From NCBI GenBank assembly GCA_022446905.1, contig JAKVBT010000007.1, forward strand, positions 16,207 to 69,669: a DNA stretch of 53,463 bases. The letters are read 5' to 3'. This stretch comes from Phycisphaerales bacterium. GTDB lineage: Bacteria > Planctomycetota > Phycisphaerae > Phycisphaerales > SM1A02. The notes under the pieces are model-generated. The model was not told where the DNA came from and did not search any database. It saw only the letters and a program-made list of their open reading frames with translations. Below, piece after piece: positions 33,728 through 43,076 of the stretch. Made by a program: the position numbers and the translations under genes. Position 1 is the first letter of the stretch, and each line of letters opens with the position of its first letter.

Positions 33728-34122
33728 GATTCAAGATCCTCTTCAGTCGGTGTGCGACCTTCACGTTCCGCCGCATCCTGAATGGCACCGAGTACACGGG
33801 CCTGTTTTTTGAGTGACTCGTCTAGAACAAACTCCAGAGTGGGCACACGCCGCATAGAAACCTGCTCACCAAGTTGGCGCCCAATCCAACCGGAGGCCGC
33901 CTTCAGTCCATGCATGGATGGTGATGTGCGATCCTCCGGTAGCACCGAGCAGAACACACGAGCAGCACGACGATCAGGGCTTACTTGCACCTTGGTGACC
34001 GTAATCATGCCGGTGATCCGCGGATCAGCAAGACCACGAGCGATAATCGCCTGTACGGCCTTGCGAATCACAACCTCGACCTGCTCCTGTTGCCGGCTCA
34101 TGGTGGGCGTTCCGCAATTCAC
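33724..34122 (-). CDS. rbfA: Ribosome-binding factor A
   Basis: RbfA helps mature the 5' end of 16S rRNA in the small subunit. The core (QQEQVEVVIRKAVQAIIARG, DPRITGMITVTKVQVSPD, AARVFCSVL, RRVPTLEFVLDES) has the KH-like fold and the family pattern. The GTG at 34122 overlaps the infB stop as GTGA, giving 132 aa; the ATG at 34101 (125 aa) fits the family N terminus equally well. Operon order nusA-infB-rbfA is standard. Confidence 0.93.
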   Translation of the reverse strand: MNCGTPTMSRQQEQVEVVIRKAVQAIIARGLADPRITGMITVTKVQVSPDRRAARVFCSVLPEDRTSPSMHGLKAASGWIGRQLGEQVSMRRVPTLEFVLDESLKKQARVLGAIQDAAEREGRTPTEEDLES

Positions 34123-36821
34123 TCGCCGTGGCGCACTTCATGAGTCTGGTAGCACTCAAGCACGTCCCCTGGCTTGATATCGTCATAGCCGTCAATGAGC
34201 ATGCCACATTCTTGGCCTGACTTGACTTCCTTGGCATCATCCTTGAAACGCTTGAGTTGCGACAACTTGCGGTCGTTTTCAATCACGATTTCATCTCGGG
34301 TGACACGCATGAGGGCATTGCGCTGAATCGACCCATCCGTGACATAGCAGCCAGCAACCATACCCACCTTCGATACACGGAAGACCTCGCGAACTTCAGC
34401 GTGGCCGAGTACCTCAAGTCGATGTTCTGGATCGAGCATGCCCTTGATTGCAAGATCGATGTCATCGGTGATGTTGTAGATCACGTCGTAGTAGCGAATA
34501 TCAACGCCAGCCGCTTCGGCTGCCTTACGCACCTTGCCAGTCGCAGTGACGTTAAAGCCGACCACGATTGCGCCAGAAGCATCCGCGAGAGATACATCTG
34601 ACTCAGTAATACCACCGACTGCCGAGTGCTTAATGGACACACGCACTTCATCGGTAGTCATCTTGCCTAAGGTGGCAACAATGGTCTCCACAGAGCCCTG
34701 CACATCAGCTTTCAGGATGATGGGCAGTTCCTTCTTGCCAGCTTCGGTCATGTGATCGAGGATGTTGTCAAGCGTCACCCGCTCTCGAGTGAGCGACTTT
34801 TCTCGCTCAGCAGCAACACGCTCGCGAGCAGCAGACTCGGCCTCCCGCTGATTCTTAACCACAAAGAAGCGGTCGCCAGCATCGGGCACTTCATTCAGAC
34901 CAGAAATCGTGACTGGTGAACTTGGCAACGCCTCTTTGTCCCGGGCGCCTCGGTCATCGACAATGTCTCGAACACGACCATACCCACGGCCCGCCACCAC
35001 ATAGTCACCCTTCTTGAGCTTCCCTTGCTGCACCAGCACGCTTGCGACAGCACCACGACCCTCTTCAAGACGGGCTTCTAAGACAGTGCCCTCCGCGGGA
35101 CCATCAAAATCAGCGGAGAGTTCAAGCATCTGAGCCTGCAGATCGAGGACTTCAAGCAAATCAGACACGCCTTCGGATTTGATTGCCGCAGTCCGCACGA
35201 GTTCGGTATCGCCACCCCACTCGACTGGGTTCAATTCATGCTCGGCCAGTTGTCCGAGCACTCGTTGAATATTCTGGTCGGTCGCTTCAGGCTTATCAAT
35301 CTTATTCAATGCGATCACAATTGGAACGCCAGCAGCCTTGGCATGATTGATTGATTCGATCGTCTGTGGCATCACACCATCGTCGGCAGCGACTACAAGC
35401 ACCACGATGTCCGTCACGTTGGCACCACGAGCACGCATTTCCGTAAATGCCTCGTGCCCTGGTGTATCGATGAAGGAAATCACCCTGTCTTCACTTCCAA
35501 CGGTTACAGGAACACGGAAGGCGCTGGTGGCCTGTGTAATTCCACCGGCCTCACCGTCAGCCACACTGGCATTTCGAATGGAGTCAAGCAACGAAGTCTT
35601 GCCATGATCGACGTGACCAAGAATGGTCACCACAGGCGATCGCGATTGCTCGTCCTTCATATCACGATCCGTGAAGGCATCTGCGATTTTCTCTTCCGCC
35701 GACCTTTGCTCGACCACAGTGAGTGCAACGCCAAAGTTCAACATGCACTCAATGGCGAGATCTGCCTCCAGTGCCGAGTTGATGGTGACGTCGTACCCCT
35801 CGTTGACAAGCCAGCGCAAGATGGCGCGTGTCTTGACGCCACTGGCAGCACTGAGTTCCTTCAGGTACAGCGGCTCGGGCAGAGTGATTTCACCACCCTG
35901 CTCGACAATGGACTTTGCTCGCGCCCCGCCACCAGCAGTTGCCTTCTTGCTGCTGTCACGGCGAACCGCGCGGAAGTACCCACCACTTCGGGACAGGCGC
36001 ATTTCACGTTCTCGTAGATCCTGCTCACGCCAGTTGCGCTGCCCTTGCGACTGTCCAACTTGTGGTCGTCCTTCGCGTTCATCGCGGCCAGTGCCACCAC
36101 TGCCACTGCGACGACGATTCCGTCGTGATGTCCGGCGATCGTCTGCTGGCGGTGGCATCGGACCACCCATCCCAGGCCCACCACCTGGTCCACCTGGTCC
36201 ACCTGGGCCACCTGGGCCACCTGATCGAGGGCCGCGAGGCCGCGGAGTCGGCAGTGCTTCGGGCTGCTCAACTCGGATCACCTTTGGTCCTGATAAAGCA
36301 GTCTTCTTGGGCTCTTCCAATTTACGTCCAATTGGAACCACCTTGTCTGGTCGCACCGGCTCATTGGGTACCGACTCCTGTGATTCCGGTGGCTGTGGAA
36401 CTTCTGTGGGGCGAGGCGCTCGCGATGATTCGATCAACCCGCTACCACGACTGGCACTTGGCGGCGGTCCCGCATCTGGAACTGGAGGTGGTGGTGGAAC
36501 TGGGGCCTCAGGCTCATCAGCCTCTGGCTCCAGTGCTGGCACTGGATCCAGCGGATTGACCTTCCGCCGCGTTGCCTTTTTGGCCTTTGCTCGCGCAGCC
36601 TCAACATTGACCGGCGCTGCGGTCTGAATCGCTGAACTAGGCCCCTCGCCACCGCCAAACCACTCCGAAATGGTGGCCGCAAGACCAACCGAAATCGCAG
36701 ACATGTGGTTCGTAATGTTGGGAACACCTTCCTCCAGACATTTCGCCACCACATCCTTGGATGTGACGCCGAGTTTCTTGGCGATCTGGTGTACCCGAAT
36801 GGTTGTGCTCTTCTTGGCCAC
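34119..36821 (-). CDS. infB: Translation initiation factor IF-2
   Basis: IF-2 is the GTPase that brings initiator tRNA to the ribosome and joins the subunits. The 900-aa protein starts with an IF2_N domain ([18 protein letters not shown]), then a long proline/glycine-rich linker (about 90-270) including a GPGGPGG run, a second IF2_N, the G domain (G1 GHVDHGKTS near 405, then DTPGHEAF and NKIDKPEA) and the C-terminal domains. The start codon is GTG 36821 with GGAG six bases upstream. It follows nusA by 41 bases and overlaps rbfA by four. Confidence 0.96.
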   Translation of the reverse strand: MAKKSTTIRVHQIAKKLGVTSKDVVAKCLEEGVPNITNHMSAISVGLAATISEWFGGGEGPSSAIQTAAPVNVEAARAKAKKATRRKVNPLDPVPALEPEADEPEAPVPPPPPVPDAGPPPSASRGSGLIESSRAPRPTEVPQPPESQESVPNEPVRPDKVVPIGRKLEEPKKTALSGPKVIRVEQPEALPTPRPRGPRSGGPGGPGGPGGPGGGPGMGGPMPPPADDRRTSRRNRRRSGSGGTGRDEREGRPQVGQSQGQRNWREQDLREREMRLSRSGGYFRAVRRDSSKKATAGGGARAKSIVEQGGEITLPEPLYLKELSAASGVKTRAILRWLVNEGYDVTINSALEADLAIECMLNFGVALTVVEQRSAEEKIADAFTDRDMKDEQSRSPVVTILGHVDHGKTSLLDSIRNASVADGEAGGITQATSAFRVPVTVGSEDRVISFIDTPGHEAFTEMRARGANVTDIVVLVVAADDGVMPQTIESINHAKAAGVPIVIALNKIDKPEATDQNIQRVLGQLAEHELNPVEWGGDTELVRTAAIKSEGVSDLLEVLDLQAQMLELSADFDGPAEGTVLEARLEEGRGAVASVLVQQGKLKKGDYVVAGRGYGRVRDIVDDRGARDKEALPSSPVTISGLNEVPDAGDRFFVVKNQREAESAARERVAAEREKSLTRERVTLDNILDHMTEAGKKELPIILKADVQGSVETIVATLGKMTTDEVRVSIKHSAVGGITESDVSLADASGAIVVGFNVTATGKVRKAAEAAGVDIRYYDVIYNITDDIDLAIKGMLDPEHRLEVLGHAEVREVFRVSKVGMVAGCYVTDGSIQRNALMRVTRDEIVIENDRKLSQLKRFKDDAKEVKSGQECGMLIDGYDDIKPGDVLECYQTHEVRHGE

Positions 36822-36862
36822 AGATGACTCCGTTATCCCCGATGCGTTTGTTGCCTGATGAC

Positions 36863-38254
36863 TCAGGCCTCTTCGCTGTGCTCACTTGCCAGGGATGATT
36901 CCTCACCGTCGAGAATAGAAGCCGCTGCCGCTTCGGCCTCTGCATCAGGCGCCGGCTCCACAACGGGAGCATCGCCACCTCCTCCAAGAATGGAATCGGC
37001 AGCTGCTTCACCACCATCGGTGGTCGCTGCTTCAGCCTCTTCAGCTTTGCGACGTGCTTCCTCTTCCTTCTCACGTTCCTGTTGTTCTGACACCAGTCTG
37101 GCTTTGTCAGCGCAGGCCGTGACCACAGTCTCAGCCAGCCCAGACTCCATCGCGACATCTTCTACTAGCGTGTTAAGGCCGACTTCTTCGACGTCAAAGA
37201 CACTAATCATGCCCAAGGCACCCATGCGATCGAGCATTGCATCTTCCACGCCTTCAATGGCTTTGATGGTGCTCTCGAGCGTCTCCAGACCCTTGGCAAA
37301 CTCTTCCGGTGTCAGAATGTCAATATCCCACCCAGTCAAGCGTGCTGCTAATCGGACATTCTGCCCACGCCGACCAATGGCCAATGACAACTGATCTTCA
37401 CGCACAATGATCGTGGCCCGGCCAAGTTCGAAACAGAGACTGACCTCTTCAACCTCTGCAGGCTTGAGCGCATTACCGATGAGAATCTGACTCGACTCAT
37501 TCCATCGGACGATGTCGATCTTCTCGCCACCAAGTTCATCGACGATGTTGCGGATGCGACTGCCACGAACACCAACACAAGCGCCAACGGCATCCACTTT
37601 CGAATCAATCGATGCCACAGCCACTTTGGTTCGGAAGCCGGCCTCACGAGCCATAGCCTTGAGCTCAATCACGTGCTCAGCCACCTCGGGCACTTCGGCC
37701 TCGAAGAGGCGTCGGATGAAGTCTGGATGACCGCGCGACAAAACGATCTTGACACGGTTTCCATCTTCACGAACATCGCGAATCACGCAGCGAACACGGT
37801 CGCCTTGATGGAACTGCTCTCCTGGAATTTGCTCACTGCGGGGCATAAAGCCCTCCGCCCGGTCAATTTGGACAACCAAGGAGCCGCCCTCGTACCGATG
37901 CGCTGTGCCAGTAACGACTTCACCGACCCGCTTGCCAAACTCGTCGAGAATTCCCGCTCGTTCGTTATCACGAAAGCGTTGAATCATCACCTGCTTGGCG
38001 GTTTGCGCTGGAATACGCCCAAGCGATTCGAGTGGAATCACTTCAGAAGATCCATCCTCATGCATCTGCCACAATGTGATCTGGCCGGTGGCAGGGTCCA
38101 CTCGACATGCAAACTCCTCGGTGTCTAATGAGTTGAAGTGCCGACGAGCTGCGCTGATCATGGCCTGCTCAAGATCTCTGAGCAGCAAATCGCGATCGAC
38201 GTTTCGGTCACGGGAGATGGCATCAATAAAGCGAATGGTTTCAGCAGGGTCCAT
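36863..38254 (-). CDS. nusA: Transcription termination/antitermination factor NusA
   Basis: NusA binds RNA polymerase and the nascent RNA, affecting pausing, termination and antitermination. The 463-aa protein has the N-terminal polymerase-binding domain (1-120), an S1 domain (GEVVTGTAHRYEGG onward, about 110-175), and two KH domains (HPDFIRRLFEAEVPE through VGVRGSRIRNIVDELGGEK, and LSLAIGRRGQNVRLAARLTG). The tail is acidic and alanine-rich, with no clear AR repeats beyond one helix-hairpin segment. It heads the operon here; the rimP gene that usually precedes it is not visible upstream. The ribosome site is weak. Confidence 0.95.
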   Translation of the reverse strand: MDPAETIRFIDAISRDRNVDRDLLLRDLEQAMISAARRHFNSLDTEEFACRVDPATGQITLWQMHEDGSSEVIPLESLGRIPAQTAKQVMIQRFRDNERAGILDEFGKRVGEVVTGTAHRYEGGSLVVQIDRAEGFMPRSEQIPGEQFHQGDRVRCVIRDVREDGNRVKIVLSRGHPDFIRRLFEAEVPEVAEHVIELKAMAREAGFRTKVAVASIDSKVDAVGACVGVRGSRIRNIVDELGGEKIDIVRWNESSQILIGNALKPAEVEEVSLCFELGRATIIVREDQLSLAIGRRGQNVRLAARLTGWDIDILTPEEFAKGLETLESTIKAIEGVEDAMLDRMGALGMISVFDVEEVGLNTLVEDVAMESGLAETVVTACADKARLVSEQQEREKEEEARRKAEEAEAATTDGGEAAADSILGGGGDAPVVEPAPDAEAEAAAASILDGEESSLASEHSEEA

Positions 38255-38435
38255 GAGGGATTCTCACAAGGTCGGTATCAGGTTGTTCAGATGTCGGACT
38301 GGTTCGAGCACACGCCAATGGGCGTCAACCCATCGACGATCAAAACAAGCAAGGGCCACCGCCCCAATAGGGCCGTGACCCGCACCATCGAATCAAGCGG
38401 CGACGCACGTCGCGACTCAATCCTGCGAGGACCAA
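38255..38435. other. Divergent intergenic region upstream of nusA
   Basis: About 180 bp must hold the promoter of the long nusA operon. I see small inverted repeats (ACGCC/GGCGT near 38317) but no convincing -35/-10 pair and no rimP-like frame on either strand. Confidence 0.4.
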
Positions 38436-38705
38436 ATGTGGTCACTCATCAGCTCATGGGCGAACCCCATGATCGACCTGGTGCAGGTCGATTACACCGA
38501 TCGCGGCGATGTCAGCCACGACCTCGGGTTGGGGACGATCATTCCCCATGGCGATTGGCGAGTCGGCGGGTGTTGTTCACCACCAGAACGCTCCATAGAC
38601 GGGCCGCTTCAAGAACGGGCCGAAAAGACCATGAGACCTGCTCCGGCAGGCCAAACTCCGATCGCGCAGGGTATCCCAGCCTTGGCAGACCTGCAACTTG
38701 AGTAG
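38436..38705 (+). CDS. Possible small protein (89 aa), unrecognised
   Basis: An open frame with GC-rich third positions and GAGGA about four bases before its ATG. The product (IDLVQVDYTDRGDVSHDLGL in the first half, a CC pair, then a proline-rich end) has no recognised domain. It stands alone between nusA and dsbD, divergent from nusA. It could be chance; other frames here are short or arginine-rich. Treat as tentative. Confidence 0.35.
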   Translation: MWSLISSWANPMIDLVQVDYTDRGDVSHDLGLGTIIPHGDWRVGGCCSPPERSIDGPLQERAEKTMRPAPAGQTPIAQGIPALADLQLE

Positions 38706-38760
38706 GGCTATGGGGGCTCCTTCCACAAGCGTCAAATCAGGGCGTTTCTTAGGCTTTGGG

Positions 38761-38769
38761 TGCTAGAAT
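38761..38769 (+). promoter_or_regulatory. Extended -10 promoter candidate before the dsbD-like gene
   Basis: TGCTAGAAT (TGn followed by TAGAAT), 60 bases upstream of the TTG start. No clear -35 element, as allowed with an extended -10. Confidence 0.4.
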
Positions 38770-38828
38770 CATCCGCTTTCCCGCTGCTTGCATCGGGAAT
38801 GGCGGGTTGACGGCAGGAGCCATTTGCT

Positions 38829-40904
38829 TTGCAACACAGAACTTGGAGCGCAGCCACCCTTGGCTTAGTGTTGACCGCGAGCCCCCTCGCACTGGCTGGC
38901 CCCAGTGATTCTGAGGGGATTGGTGGATTTGGCGGCTTGATTCCACCAGTTCCACAAGCCCAGGAGCCTGAGTTTTTTGACTCACGTGACCGGGTCGACG
39001 TGCACATCGTTCCGCAACGCACCCAAGTTGCTCCCGGTGGTGACATCGCCATTGCCATCATCTTCGATCAAGATGAGCGTTGGCACATCCATACCAATGA
39101 TCCGGTGGTCCCTCCTGAACTTGGGCAACCGGAGGACTACTACGCAACCGCGATCTATGCCGAGTCTGCAGACGGAAGATTGGTCCCACATACCAACTGG
39201 ACTCAATGGCCAGAGGTACATGAGATCACCGTTTCCTTCGGCGCGACGCCCGTGCCATACGGCGTCTTTGAAGGTCGAGCCATTGCTTACCTACCAGTGA
39301 CAGTTCCGGCCGATGCATCACTGGGCCCTGCCTCATTGATCATCCGCCCATTCTTCCAAGCATGTGACGACCGCAATTGCCTCGCGCCAACGCCCATGCC
39401 ACCTGAACCAGGTGAAGCCGCTGATGCCATGTGGACCGAGTACGGCACCACCATCACACTGGACATCGTGAATGTGGGCAGTGTGAGCGCAGCAGCTGCC
39501 AGCAATGACTTTGCTGGATTTGATGGACAGATCTTTGCCAAAATTCATGAGGGCGCGCCGCCACCAGACACCAGTGGTCACGATGTGACCTTCGATGTCT
39601 TTGGTGTCGTGACCTTTGGCCTGGACACAGACAGTTCGCTCGGGTTGATTCTGTTGCTGATTGTGGCCGCGATCGGTGGATTCCTGCTTAATCTGACGCC
39701 CTGCGTGCTACCGGTCATTCCACTCAAAATCATGGCGATTTCGGCCAGTGCTGAAAGTAGAAAACGCACCTTGATGCTGGGCATTTCTATGTCCGCCGGT
39801 GTGGTTGGATTTTGGATCGCCCTTGGTCTAGCCATTGCCATCCTGACTGGATTTACGGCCAGCAACCAATTGTTCCAGTACCCATGGGTTTCCGTGGCAT
39901 TGGGTTTGATCATCGCGGCCATGGCCATTGGCATGTGTGGCCTGTTTGCCATTCGACTGCCATCTGCCGTCTATATGGTCAGCCCCAAACACGACACAAT
40001 CAGCGGGTCGTTTCTCTTTGGAATCATGACGGCCATTCTGTCCACACCGTGTACGGCGCCATTGATGGGCGCAGCGATGGCATGGGCCGTGACCAAACCC
40101 CCCGCAGTCACAATGGTGACATTCGCCGCCATTGGTGGCGGCATGGGGCTCCCCTATCTTGTGCTCGCTGCCTTCCCCAAGTTGACAGATCGCATGCCAA
40201 AGGCCGGCCCGGCAAGTGAACTGATCAAACAAGTGATGGGCCTGCTCATGCTTGCAGCAGCGGCCTACTTTGTTGGTGTGGGCATGAGTGGGTTGATGGC
40301 AGAACCGCCACAACCCCCAAGCCGACTGTATTGGTGGGTCGTGGCAAGCATTGTCATGGCGGCCGGCGCATGGCTCACGATCAAGACGTGGATGCTCACT
40401 GCCGCATCAGCACCTGGTCGCGAGATGGATGCGCATCAACCCACCGACTTCCGGGGGCCCAAGCACGCTGTCGCGTTACGAATATGGGTCACTGGGCTTG
40501 GCACCTTCTTTGTTGCTGCTGGCATTGCGATGGCGATCAGCCTGACCGATCAGGGTCCCATCAAATGGGTGTGGTACACCCCGGAAACCCTGCAGGAAGC
40601 ATTTGAAGACGACAAAGTTGTCGTGATGGAATTCACCGCAGAATGGTGTCTGAACTGCAAGGCGCTCGAAGAAACAGTCCTGCATGCAGACTCCATCGTC
40701 ACAGCGCTTGATGCGGCAGATGTTGAACCAATCAAAGTTGACCTGACTGGCAACAACGAAGCAGGCAATGCCATGCTTGCAAAGGTTGGCCGTGTTCAAA
40801 TCCCGCTGCTGGTGGTCTTTGCGCCAGACGGTCGCGAGATCTGGAGCAACGACTACTACACCCCTGACCAAGTTCTTGATGCCATTGAGCGTGCAAGACA
40901 GTGA
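38829..40904 (+). CDS. dsbD: Thiol:disulfide interchange protein DsbD
   Basis: DsbD passes electrons from cytoplasmic thioredoxin across the inner membrane to periplasmic partners. The 691-aa protein has a signal peptide (1-23), a periplasmic beta domain with a cysteine pair C179/C184 (FFQACDDRNCLAP), a membrane domain with TPCVLPVIPLK and STPCTAPLMG (the two reactive cysteines), and a C-terminal thioredoxin domain with CLNC (C607, C610). All three redox pairs are present. The start is TTG 38829, with AGGAG nine bases upstream, giving a good signal peptide. The LOG gene follows after 10 bases. Confidence 0.93.
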   Translation: MQHRTWSAATLGLVLTASPLALAGPSDSEGIGGFGGLIPPVPQAQEPEFFDSRDRVDVHIVPQRTQVAPGGDIAIAIIFDQDERWHIHTNDPVVPPELGQPEDYYATAIYAESADGRLVPHTNWTQWPEVHEITVSFGATPVPYGVFEGRAIAYLPVTVPADASLGPASLIIRPFFQACDDRNCLAPTPMPPEPGEAADAMWTEYGTTITLDIVNVGSVSAAAASNDFAGFDGQIFAKIHEGAPPPDTSGHDVTFDVFGVVTFGLDTDSSLGLILLLIVAAIGGFLLNLTPCVLPVIPLKIMAISASAESRKRTLMLGISMSAGVVGFWIALGLAIAILTGFTASNQLFQYPWVSVALGLIIAAMAIGMCGLFAIRLPSAVYMVSPKHDTISGSFLFGIMTAILSTPCTAPLMGAAMAWAVTKPPAVTMVTFAAIGGGMGLPYLVLAAFPKLTDRMPKAGPASELIKQVMGLLMLAAAAYFVGVGMSGLMAEPPQPPSRLYWWVVASIVMAAGAWLTIKTWMLTAASAPGREMDAHQPTDFRGPKHAVALRIWVTGLGTFFVAAGIAMAISLTDQGPIKWVWYTPETLQEAFEDDKVVVMEFTAEWCLNCKALEETVLHADSIVTALDAADVEPIKVDLTGNNEAGNAMLAKVGRVQIPLLVVFAPDGREIWSNDYYTPDQVLDAIERARQ

Positions 40905-40914
40905 GCCCGTGACG

Positions 40915-41502
40915 ATGAAATCAATCACCGTGTACTGCAGCTCCTCCACGCGAGTTCCCACCTCGCTCTTGGAAGGCGCTCGGACAGTGGGCAGCACCAT
41001 CGCGCAGCGGGGTATCCGCTTGGTCTATGGCGGCGGCAGTGTTGGATTGATGGGCGCTGTCGCTGAGGGCGCTAAAGCGCATGGCGGTCTTGTCACCGGC
41101 ATCATCACAGAGACACTCGTTGAGCTCGAACAGGCCAGTGACATCTGCGATGAACTCATTGTGGTCAAGACGATGCGCGAGCGACGACGTCAACTCCTGG
41201 GTCTGGCTGATGGCATTCTCGTGTTGCCCGGTGGCCTAGGCACGATGGAAGAGTTTTTTGAAGCTTTAGTGGGCCGCCAATTGGCTGAACATGGATCACC
41301 CATCGGCTTGGTGAACCTTGATGGAGCCATGGAGACGCTTCTGGTCATGCTCGACGACATGGTCCACCGTCAGTTCGTCCGCGCATCAGCCCGGGATCTG
41401 CTCTTAGTTGAGGAAGACCCCGTCGCTGCAGTAGATCGGCTTCTCGAAGCACCAAGTGGCCTTGTAGACCCCACCAGAATGGTCCCCTCGGGCCCCGATT
41501 GA
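40915..41502 (+). CDS. LOG family protein (TIGR00730; nucleoside-monophosphate ribohydrolase type)
   Basis: A 195-aa Rossmann-like protein with VYGGGSVGLMGAVAEGA and the signature PGGLGTMEEFFE, preceded by RRRQLLGLADGILVL. Plant LOG proteins release cytokinins from their riboside monophosphates; bacterial relatives hydrolyse AMP or similar nucleotides, and members were long mislabelled lysine decarboxylases. ATG 40915 (or in-frame GTG 40909) lies 10 bases after the dsbD stop. lpxI begins 32 bases downstream. Confidence 0.9.
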   Translation: MKSITVYCSSSTRVPTSLLEGARTVGSTIAQRGIRLVYGGGSVGLMGAVAEGAKAHGGLVTGIITETLVELEQASDICDELIVVKTMRERRRQLLGLADGILVLPGGLGTMEEFFEALVGRQLAEHGSPIGLVNLDGAMETLLVMLDDMVHRQFVRASARDLLLVEEDPVAAVDRLLEAPSGLVDPTRMVPSGPD

Positions 41503-41534
41503 TCCCCCCTTGCTTGGGTCGTAGGCTGCGCGAT

Positions 41535-42365
41535 ATGAGTACTCCGATTGGACTCATTGCTGGTGAGGGCCGCCTGCCGGTGTTGGTGGCCGAAGGGATG
41601 CGCCGCGCTGGACACGACGTCATGTGTGTGGCCTTTCGTGGGCATGCTGATGCTGCACTCTCCACCAAATGCAACCACTTTGCAGAGGTTTCACTCTACC
41701 GCCCGAGCGGTTGGATTCGACGGCTCCGGCGGTGGGGTGCTCAGGATGCGGTCATGGTTGGTCGAGTTGCCAAGACACGCATGCATGATCCGTGGCGGGT
41801 AGTTCGCGATATCCCAGACTGGCGAGCCCTGCGACTCTGGTATCGTCGGCTTCGTCACGACCGGAGCGACGCCGCTGTGCTGGCGGCTGTCGCAGATGAA
41901 CTGGCACGCGGCGGAGTACGACTTATCGATTCAACCACGCACGTTCAGGAACACTTGGCCTCAGCTGGCGCGATGGGCTCGATCAAGCCTTCAGCACTTC
42001 AAGAGCAGGACATCGCCTTTGGCTGGCCCTTGCTTGGACAAGTAGCATCGATGGGCATCGGCCAGTGCATGGCACTGCGCGAAGGTGATGTCATTGCGGT
42101 CGAAGCTGTTGAAGGAACGGATCGCATGATCGAACGCGCAAGCACCTTGTGCCGCGCCCCAGGCTGGACACTGCTCAAAACCTCGGCAGATGACCATGAT
42201 CGCCGTTCGGATGTCCCCACCATCGGGACGGAGACGATCGAACGACTACAAGCCGGAGGCTGTGGATGTCTGGCACTGGGTGCCGGGCGGGTCCTCTTGG
42301 TCGACCGGCCTGCTGTGATTGCCGCCGCCGATGCCGCAGGCATCGCACTGGTCGGCATCGCGTGA
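41535..42365 (+). CDS. lpxI: UDP-2,3-diacylglucosamine pyrophosphatase LpxI
   Basis: LpxI cleaves UDP-2,3-diacylglucosamine to lipid X and UMP in lipid A synthesis, replacing LpxH in many bacteria. The 276-aa protein starts IGLIAGEGRLPVLVAEG, with MVGRVAKTRMHD in the middle and AVEAVEGTDRMIER near the C-terminal active site (DxxEGTD-like; here VEAVEGTD). It indicates an outer membrane with lipid A. The stop overlaps the next GTG start (GTGA). Confidence 0.9.
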   Translation: MSTPIGLIAGEGRLPVLVAEGMRRAGHDVMCVAFRGHADAALSTKCNHFAEVSLYRPSGWIRRLRRWGAQDAVMVGRVAKTRMHDPWRVVRDIPDWRALRLWYRRLRHDRSDAAVLAAVADELARGGVRLIDSTTHVQEHLASAGAMGSIKPSALQEQDIAFGWPLLGQVASMGIGQCMALREGDVIAVEAVEGTDRMIERASTLCRAPGWTLLKTSADDHDRRSDVPTIGTETIERLQAGGCGCLALGAGRVLLVDRPAVIAAADAAGIALVGIA

Positions 42366-42961
42366 CCGAGTCATCCCCCCCGCTCGTCTCTCGTGCAGGA
42401 GAGAAGATGCGTCATGCTCTGAAAACATTCGAGATCAATCCCACAGGCCTACGATGCGCTGACTTTGGATGCAATGTGGGTGGATTTACCGACTGCCTCC
42501 TGCAACAAGGTGCCGCCTCGGTCATCGCCATCGACACAGGGTATGGGGCCCTCGCCTGGAAACTGCGACAGGATGAGCGTGTCGAAGTACGAGAACGCAC
42601 CAATGCACTTCATACCGATCCCCCAGATAGTGGGGTTGATCTGGTTGTTGTCGATTTAGGCTGGACCCCGCAACGCTACGCATTACAGGCAGCCAAACGC
42701 TGGCTGGGACCCAGAGGGCGAATCATCTCGTTGGTCAAGCCCCACTATGAACTCGATGAGGCTCAAAGGCGGCAGGAACTGCGTTCTGGAAGACTCGATG
42801 ATGCTATCGCACAGGAGATGCTTGATCAGGTCCTTTTAGGGCTTGGTGACCTTGGCTTGCAGTCGCTGGGCACAACCGTGTCACCCATTCGTGGTGCCAA
42901 AAGTGGACGGGGTGGCAACAAGGGAAATCGCGAGTTTTTGCTGCTCGCAGAGTGCATCTGA
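42362..42961 (+). CDS. TlyA-like FtsJ-fold rRNA 2'-O-methyltransferase without S4 domain
   Basis: A 199-aa SAM enzyme. From GTG 42362 it reads VSRAGEKMRHALKTFEI, the segment that in TlyA follows the S4 domain (VSRGGxKL), then ADFGCNVGGFTDCLLQQGA (SAM motif), VIAIDTGYGALAWKLRQDER and RERTNALH, all TlyA hallmarks, and a KPHYEL box with the catalytic lysine. TlyA methylates 16S C1409 and 23S C1920 in mycobacteria, where S4 and the linker bind RNA. Here the S4 domain is missing, and an upstream partial fragment is not seen because lpxI overlaps. Target RNA is unknown. Confidence 0.85.
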   Translation: MTESSPPLVSRAGEKMRHALKTFEINPTGLRCADFGCNVGGFTDCLLQQGAASVIAIDTGYGALAWKLRQDERVEVRERTNALHTDPPDSGVDLVVVDLGWTPQRYALQAAKRWLGPRGRIISLVKPHYELDEAQRRQELRSGRLDDAIAQEMLDQVLLGLGDLGLQSLGTTVSPIRGAKSGRGGNKGNREFLLLAECI

Positions 42962-43076
42962 AAGACTCCAGAAACCCGCGCCGGCACGCCATTGCAACTA
43001 CAATGTGGGGACGTACGGAATGTGGCGAGGTGGCCCGTAACCCCCCCCCGCGCACGCCGACGAGGACTGAGATTCG

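Noticed and set aside
36177-36232. Short tandem repeat as a possible CRISPR or satellite
   Set aside because: It is the GPGGPGG-coding part of infB, in frame with the IF-2 linker.
35623-36627. 334-codon plus-strand open frame rich in S, R, G and P
   Set aside because: Antisense to the low-complexity linker of IF-2; composition reflects that linker and it has no domain or ribosome site.
38138-38701. 187-codon plus-strand frame running out of nusA
   Set aside because: Begins inside nusA antisense, becomes arginine-rich, and has no ribosome site; the 89-codon frame in another phase is a better but still weak candidate.
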